Positions 41,823 through 46,396 of a stretch of DNA of 46,396 nt are shown here, one piece after another. The notes under the pieces are model-generated. The model made no database searches. It was given only the letters and a program-made list of their open reading frames with translations, and was not told the origin of the DNA. The translations under genes were made by a program, and so were the position numbers. How positions within the stretch are numbered: position 1 is the stretch's first letter; each line of letters begins with the position of its first letter. Source of the stretch: Bacillus sp. V59.32b (GTDB lineage Bacteria; Bacillota; Bacilli; Bacillales; DSM-1321); assembly GCF_003429085.1 (NCBI RefSeq), contig NZ_QVTC01000050.1, positions 1 through 46,396 of the forward strand, written 5' to 3'.

Positions 41823-42278
41823 TTAATCTACAATTTCTTCTTTCTTTTTCCTGCTTTTATTGAAATAGAGAAAAATCGGAAGCGGAATAACAATAAATCC
41901 TAAACTTTTGATGATCGTATTTTTTGCTTGTTGTCTCGCCGATGCTTTAGCATCTTCGATCATCTGCTCATAGTTTTCGCGCATTTGAGCTTCATCAATT
42001 GTGGAACCTTCCTCATAATTACCAGACTTATAGCTTTCATAACTTTCATATTCATAATACATATTGCTGGGGCTCACAAGGTCGGCAACCCCCATGAAAA
42101 TACCGATTCCACCACCAATTGACATCATCAATGTAGCAAAAAGCACTAAATATACATACAGTTGTTTAAACATATCCTTTCCACCCTTCTTATCATTTTT
42201 CGCTATAGCCATTACGATAAATGCAACTATTGCGATTGGCAATATAGTCGTCAACAAAATTAAACTGGTGCCCATCAC
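41823..42278 (-). CDS. Membrane protein of unknown function
   Basis: The protein has 151 residues. Hydrophobic segments lie at about 5-24, 41-66 and 124-138. Between the second and third is an acidic, tyrosine-rich loop (SNMYYEYESYESYKSGNYEE) followed by a charged helix (MRENYEQMIEDAKASARQQ). The tail is NKSRKKKEEIVD. I do not recognise the family. GTG 42278 follows GGGGGG by 7 bases; ATG 42275 is possible. It lies alone between the DUF502 gene and the repeat array. Confidence 0.7.
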   Translation of the reverse strand: MMGTSLILLTTILPIAIVAFIVMAIAKNDKKGGKDMFKQLYVYLVLFATLMMSIGGGIGIFMGVADLVSPSNMYYEYESYESYKSGNYEEGSTIDEAQMRENYEQMIEDAKASARQQAKNTIIKSLGFIVIPLPIFLYFNKSRKKKEEIVD

Positions 42279-42429
42279 ATGATATCCCCCCTGGATTTCT
42301 GTTTCTACATTCTAATTATAATCCTTTTTATACCAAGTATTACACACTGTTTAGATGTTTTGTTTCAAGCGTAACCTTAAATAAGGAACGCTATCCTTTT
42401 CCTGAAAGAGCTGTTGATAGTCAGAAACT

Positions 42430-42570
42430 TCGCAATAAAAAAGGGGAACGGCGTAAAAACGGAAATTCCCGGTACACAAACGGTCCCAGCTACAAAAAGA
42501 AAATTCCCGCTACAAAAGGAAGACTTCCGGCTACAAAACAGAGGGAACCCGCAACAAAATAGAAATTGAC
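42430..42570 (+). repeat. Degenerate ~20-bp tandem repeat array B
   Basis: Seven units begin near 42431, 42450, 42470, 42489, 42509, 42529 and 42550. Each starts with a variant of CGCAACAAAA or GGCTACAAAA and ends in a TTCC or GAACC-like block. The period, orientation and core match array A at 23452-23549, 19 kb away. The interval between the neighbouring minus-strand genes (42279-42585) holds this array and no gene I can support. Confidence 0.8.
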
Positions 42571-42585
42571 CACTACTCAAATATT

Positions 42586-43716
42586 TCATTTAACCAAACC
42601 ATAATCCCTTATCTCGACTGTCGCTTTACAATTGACCTTTACGGTTGGATAAACGTCTCGCCAATTGAGGCTTTTCCACTCTTCGTAATCTAAGCTGTTA
42701 CGGACGGCCTTTCCTAGTCCAAAGCTATCTACATTATGTCTTTGGGTAAATGCAACTAATCGTTCCATGTCATGCTCGAGATATTCTTCCAATTTTCTTT
42801 CTATGTAGGCTCTATTTTCATTTTCTCTAATGCTTTTATTCCCTAAGTATTCCAAAATAGACCCTTTAACTTTTACTGAAATATTAACCGTGAAGTCCTT
42901 CGACTTTGGGTCATGCTTGACATTCAGTTTTCTACTGCTTTTTACATTTGAGAAAGCTACAAATTCAGGGTCAGCCTCTTTATTACCCGTCCATCGAAAA
43001 TTTATGTGGCCATCGTCTAATTCTTGATGGATGAGCGAGAAAATGATGGCCCTTGTAGAATCAATTTTGGTCACATAACGATCATCTTGAAATAAGGCGA
43101 TTCCATCAACACCTACATATGTCTTTTTCTTAATGAGCAGCGGGGCCACAGGATCGACACCATCGTCATAATAATCTGTTTCAAAATGGTAAAGACTTAG
43201 TCCTGGAAATGTATTATTTTGAACTTCTTTTTCGATTAATCGATCAATGTATTCATATGTCCCTTGTTGCTTATCATAGTCGGTGGAAAGCATCGCAGCA
43301 GCGTCACCATTAACGATCGCAACCTTTGTCCTTCCTCCGATTGAAGGGTCTCTTTCAAGAGCATCAAGGTGGGTCCGCACTCCCAAACCCGCAAGGCTTT
43401 TTCCGATCAGAATGGTTCTTAACTGCCCATTAACCAAGTTCCAGCCGGTTTGGGAGGACAATTTTAGTCGTGCCTCTTTACTGCTTCCTGCTTTTGCATG
43501 GATTATCTTCTGTTTCCCTTTTTCTTCAGCTATAGGAATCGACACGGAAACATTAATTTCTTCCACTTTGGAATCATCATTTTTCTTTTCAAGATCATAA
43601 GTGATTGTTTGGATCATCGCCTGGTCCTCTAATATCCTTATATCGTTGCAGCCGGTAAGAAAGAACAGCACATTTAAAATAATCATGATTTTAATTTTAG
43701 CGTTTCTGGACATCAC
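42586..43716 (-). CDS. Spore germination protein, Ger(x)C family (GerAC-like lipoprotein)
   Basis: The protein has 376 residues. The lipoprotein signal ends LFFLTGCNDIRIL (lipid Cys about 23). RILEDQAMIQTITYDLEKK, AKAGSSKEARLKLSSQTGW and the late VDSFGLGKAVRNSLDYEEWK with VYPTVKVNCKATVEI are typical of the C subunit of nutrient germinant receptors, anchored on the outer face of the spore inner membrane. The start, GTG 43716, overlaps the upstream B-subunit gene by 20 bases, with GGAGG before it. This is the third gene of a gerA-type operon. The receptor's germinant is unknown. Confidence 0.92.
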   Translation of the reverse strand: MMSRNAKIKIMIILNVLFFLTGCNDIRILEDQAMIQTITYDLEKKNDDSKVEEINVSVSIPIAEEKGKQKIIHAKAGSSKEARLKLSSQTGWNLVNGQLRTILIGKSLAGLGVRTHLDALERDPSIGGRTKVAIVNGDAAAMLSTDYDKQQGTYEYIDRLIEKEVQNNTFPGLSLYHFETDYYDDGVDPVAPLLIKKKTYVGVDGIALFQDDRYVTKIDSTRAIIFSLIHQELDDGHINFRWTGNKEADPEFVAFSNVKSSRKLNVKHDPKSKDFTVNISVKVKGSILEYLGNKSIRENENRAYIERKLEEYLEHDMERLVAFTQRHNVDSFGLGKAVRNSLDYEEWKSLNWRDVYPTVKVNCKATVEIRDYGLVK

Positions 43717-44791
43717 TATATTTTTTTCCTCCTTTCTGGATCATTAGCAACAATATGGCTGCAGCCGGGAGGCCAATCGCTATGGTTATCTCTATTTTCG
43801 ATAAAAATGAGAGCCATTCAGAGATCTGATCCAATGTACCGGGAACTAAGGAAATGAAGTAGGTTATGGCAATGATTAAAAAGGATAAAAGCTTTTCATC
43901 TGTTCTCTTGAAGATCCTTTTTGCTGCTTCCGTTGCTGCCCAATAATACATGACAGAAGTAATCAAAACTTTGAACAGGAAAAGCCCATACAGTAAGTTT
44001 TCCAGCCGTTCGAGAAAAGGAAAATGGATCGTTGATAGCAGATTCATAAGGGGAAATAGTAATTCTCTCAAATAAGCATGGCCAAAGTATCCGAAAATCA
44101 CAAAACAGGTATATGTATAGATAAAGGTCGTGATTAAATTGCCAACAAGCATTGCTTTAATAAATCTTGATTCTTTATTGATATACGGGATGAAAAGGAG
44201 GGAAAGTTCGAATCCTAAAAAGGCAATGTACGTATCGATCATACCGTGTAACCAATCATTGCCTTCTTTAAAAAGAAAGGGTGTAAAGCGGGCCAACTCA
44301 ATTCCATGAAACTGAGTCGTAAATAACAGGGCCAGGAAAATGGTGATCGAAAATATGATTGTCGAGGCTTTTGCAATATTATAAAGCCCTTTAATCAAGA
44401 GTAAATAGACTAATACATCATAGGTTAGCTTTAGTATCGCTACCGGAGTGGTATGAAAGCAAATAATCTGATAAAGGTTAATATATTGTTTTCCTACAAT
44501 ACAGGCAAGCAGTGACCATAAGAGGATAAGAAAGATATAGACGGGATACAGCAGAAGACGAGGTAAGCCATTTTCAAGAATAATGAACAAAGATTTTCCA
44601 TTCCCAAGCTTATATACGCCTCCTATTAATAAAATATTCAAAGAAACAAGCAAAGACACCAGCAATACCGCAATCCAACCATTTGTTCCAAAATCATATG
44701 CTAGTACATTAGGCAGAGTAAACAAAGCTACTCCCGATTGAATTAAGTAAATTAAAAGGACCAAATGGATGTAATGTAATTTTTCTTTCAT
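43697..44791 (-). CDS. Spore germination permease, GerAB-like (APC superfamily)
   Basis: The protein has 364 residues and about ten membrane helices. IHLVLLIYLIQSGVALFTLP (about 8-27) and WIAVLLVSLLVSLNILLIGG are the first helices; the C-terminal region has SWLSFLSKIEITIAIGLPAA-like helices. GerAB subunits bind the germinant, often an amino acid, within the membrane. AGGTGA lies 6-7 bases before ATG 44791. The gene starts 10 bases after the A-subunit stop and overlaps the C-subunit gene. Confidence 0.92.
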   Translation of the reverse strand: MKEKLHYIHLVLLIYLIQSGVALFTLPNVLAYDFGTNGWIAVLLVSLLVSLNILLIGGVYKLGNGKSLFIILENGLPRLLLYPVYIFLILLWSLLACIVGKQYINLYQIICFHTTPVAILKLTYDVLVYLLLIKGLYNIAKASTIIFSITIFLALLFTTQFHGIELARFTPFLFKEGNDWLHGMIDTYIAFLGFELSLLFIPYINKESRFIKAMLVGNLITTFIYTYTCFVIFGYFGHAYLRELLFPLMNLLSTIHFPFLERLENLLYGLFLFKVLITSVMYYWAATEAAKRIFKRTDEKLLSFLIIAITYFISLVPGTLDQISEWLSFLSKIEITIAIGLPAAAILLLMIQKGGKKYSDVQKR

Positions 44792-44801
44792 TTTAGTTCA
44801 C

Positions 44802-46268
44802 CTATAGTTTCTTTTTTTCGCGAATTGGATTAGGTGTCCTTGATTGGACCGGTCTCGATTTCAACATGGAAAACGGAGATCTTATGAAAACGTCTTTTAA
44901 ATCCTGCGGATAAAGTGGTGTAATAGGTGTTAAATAAGAGGTACCCATATTAGTGATACCAGTTAAATGAATCAGCACGAGAGCAATACCAAGCATGATA
45001 CCATAATTGCCCCACATCCCAGCGAGTATGATGATACCAAAACGGACCAGCCGAATCGAAGCGCTCATCATATAACTTGGAATCACGAATGAAGCTATGG
45101 CTGATATTGCGACGGAGATAATTAAGACATTGCTTGTGAATCCTGCCTCTACCGCAGCCTGTCCAATAACGATACCCCCTACAATGCCAATTGTTTGCCC
45201 GATTTTTGTAGGCAAACGGGCTCCGGCCTCTCTTAATAGTTCAATGGTAATCTCCATTAACAGAGCTTCCAACAGAGGAGGGAAAGGAACCCTGCTGCGC
45301 GATTCCAACAATGTGAGGAGTAAAGGCCTTGGAATCATTTCATAATGATAAGTAGTAAGTGATACATAAAAGGCAGTGAAAAAAATAGTGATCCCAAAGG
45401 CAATGTATCTTAATAATCGCAAAAAAGACCCAAGTGCCCACCGTTGGTAATAATCATCCGGTGAGTTAAAAAAATCAAAAAAACTGGTAGGAGCCACAGT
45501 AGCTGTCGGGCTTCCATCCGTAATGGCGACAATTTTCCCTTCAATCAATTTTGAAGCAGCGACATCAGGCCTTTCTGTCGTTAAGTATTGCGGGAAGATC
45601 GAGTAAGGATTATCTTCAATCATTTGAATGAGCATATTTGAATCGAAAATGCCATCAATTTTAATCGATCCAACTCTCTTGTTAAACATTTCTACAAAGT
45701 CTTTGTTAACAATATTTTCAATATATAGAAGATAAATATCGGTTTTTGTTATCTCGCCAACGGATATTCTAATAGTTTTTAAATGTGAACTCCTTACTCT
45801 TCGACGGATTAGCGAGATGCTTTGGCCGGCTGATTCATTAAAAGCTTCATGCGGGCCGGTGATTACCGACTCCGTTTCAGATTCATTAACTGCGCGGGTC
45901 TCGGGGCCAAAAACATTGACGAGGTAAGCCTTGTCTTTATGAAAAATCGCGGCTTCCCCACTTAAAAGACCCTGATATAAAATGTTTTTATCTTTAATTT
46001 CTGTATATCTTTCCTGTGCCAGGATTTGTTCCACTTCAGGAGACTTATTGACGTCAAAGGGATCAACTAAAAATTCCTTTACTTTTATTTCATTTACGAG
46101 ATTCTCAAAATATAGATAGTGCAGCTGATACTGAGGGATGGTATTTTGGGTTAAGTCATCACAATCCTTAAAAGTTGCGAGTGTATCTTTCAAAGAAACA
46201 GCATCGATTTCTAACTTATTAGCATTAATAGATTGTTCATTCTTATATTTCTTCTTAAAGAATCCCAA
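44802..46268 (-). CDS. Spore germination protein, GerAA-like
   Basis: The protein has 488 residues. The soluble N-terminal half (about 1-250) includes VFGPETRAVNESETESVITG (about 123-142), GPHEAFNESAGQSISLIRRR and VGSIKIDGIFDSNMLIQMIE. The membrane half has SRVPFPPLLEALLMEITIEL (about 328-347) and GQTIGIVGGIVIGQAAVEAG (about 361-380), hallmark motifs of GerA/GerKA/SpoVAF proteins. GerAA is proposed to form the ion channel of the germinant receptor. The TTG start at 46268 has GGGGT upstream; expression would be forespore-specific (sigma-G), but I found no clear promoter in the remaining 128 bases. Confidence 0.93.
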   Translation of the reverse strand: MGFFKKKYKNEQSINANKLEIDAVSLKDTLATFKDCDDLTQNTIPQYQLHYLYFENLVNEIKVKEFLVDPFDVNKSPEVEQILAQERYTEIKDKNILYQGLLSGEAAIFHKDKAYLVNVFGPETRAVNESETESVITGPHEAFNESAGQSISLIRRRVRSSHLKTIRISVGEITKTDIYLLYIENIVNKDFVEMFNKRVGSIKIDGIFDSNMLIQMIEDNPYSIFPQYLTTERPDVAASKLIEGKIVAITDGSPTATVAPTSFFDFFNSPDDYYQRWALGSFLRLLRYIAFGITIFFTAFYVSLTTYHYEMIPRPLLLTLLESRSRVPFPPLLEALLMEITIELLREAGARLPTKIGQTIGIVGGIVIGQAAVEAGFTSNVLIISVAISAIASFVIPSYMMSASIRLVRFGIIILAGMWGNYGIMLGIALVLIHLTGITNMGTSYLTPITPLYPQDLKDVFIRSPFSMLKSRPVQSRTPNPIREKKKL

Positions 46269-46396
46269 TATGGTTACCCCGCATTTTCTATTAATGTAAA
46301 TAGTTTTTGCAAACTAATAATTCTTATACTTTTTTATTCTTGGCTCTGTTAAATTCCATTGTTGATTTTCAAATGGTCATGGAATCTACTCGCTTT

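Noticed and set aside
42377..42589. Cysteine-rich 70-codon minus-strand frame
   Set aside because: It is the same kind of repeat artefact, from array B.
46269..46396. Sigma-G promoter of the germination operon
   Set aside because: No pair of -35 and -10 elements with correct spacing could be found in the part of the upstream region that is in the window.

Overview
The window comes from a low-GC, endospore-forming Firmicute of the Bacillaceae. The evidence is a rrn-linked tRNA block in the same order as the B. subtilis trnD cluster (Asn-Ser-Glu-Val-fMet-Asp-Phe-Thr-Tyr-Trp-His-Gln-Gly-Cys-Leu), AGGAGG ribosome binding sites, frequent TTG/GTG starts, and Bacillus core genes (queG, yhbB, trmL, nfrA, prkA, yhbH, a tricistronic gerA-type spore germination operon). 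The species cannot be named from the sequence alone; this is not B. subtilis itself.

Region 1 (1-1.63 kb): the 3' end of a 5S rRNA gene and 15 tRNA genes, with a broken tRNA-Thr copy before the intact one. Region 2 (1.65-7.6 kb): a decayed accessory island. It starts at tRNA-Leu(CAA) with the C-terminal end of a tyrosine recombinase and ends at a diverged copy of the 3' part of the same tRNA, which looks like an old att repeat. Inside are an alpha/beta-hydrolase pseudogene, an ECF42-type sigma factor with an intact and a truncated DGPF (YCII-related) partner, each preceded by a TGTCGA box, a broken ATP-dependent DNA ligase, a DUF4181 membrane protein, a small zinc-ribbon gene, the tail of a SUKH/SMI1 immunity gene and an orphan 176-aa gene. 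Two junctions look like deletion scars.

Region 3 (7.7-26 kb): mostly core genes. These are a DUF6241-like protein, an AlkA-type glycosylase, a zinc alcohol dehydrogenase, a tRNA-Gly with its own promoter, the ABC drug exporter bmrA, a B3/4-domain protein, queG, yhbB, trmL, nfrA, small membrane and VOC proteins, prkA, an SCP2 protein, several very small genes, yhbH, a YitT-like protein, an MFS transporter and a DUF3231 protein. A degenerate ~20-bp repeat array follows yhbH.

Region 4 (26-40 kb): nutrient uptake and sugar use. An ssuA-ssuC-ssuB sulfonate-type ABC transporter without ssuD is followed by a five-gene cluster (ThuA, two Gfo/Idh/MocA oxidoreductases, a sugar isomerase/epimerase, a GH13 alpha-glucosidase), which I infer to be a glucoside or disaccharide oxidation route. 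Next is a convergent nagA-nagB-nagR-SIS operon, divergent from a GlcNAc PTS permease (nagP). The nagA-nagP interval carries NagR-type operators and a good cre site.

Region 5 (40-46.4 kb): a YqkD-like hydrolase, a DUF502 membrane protein, an unrecognised membrane protein, a second ~20-bp repeat array of the same kind as the first, and a gerA-type germinant receptor operon on the minus strand.
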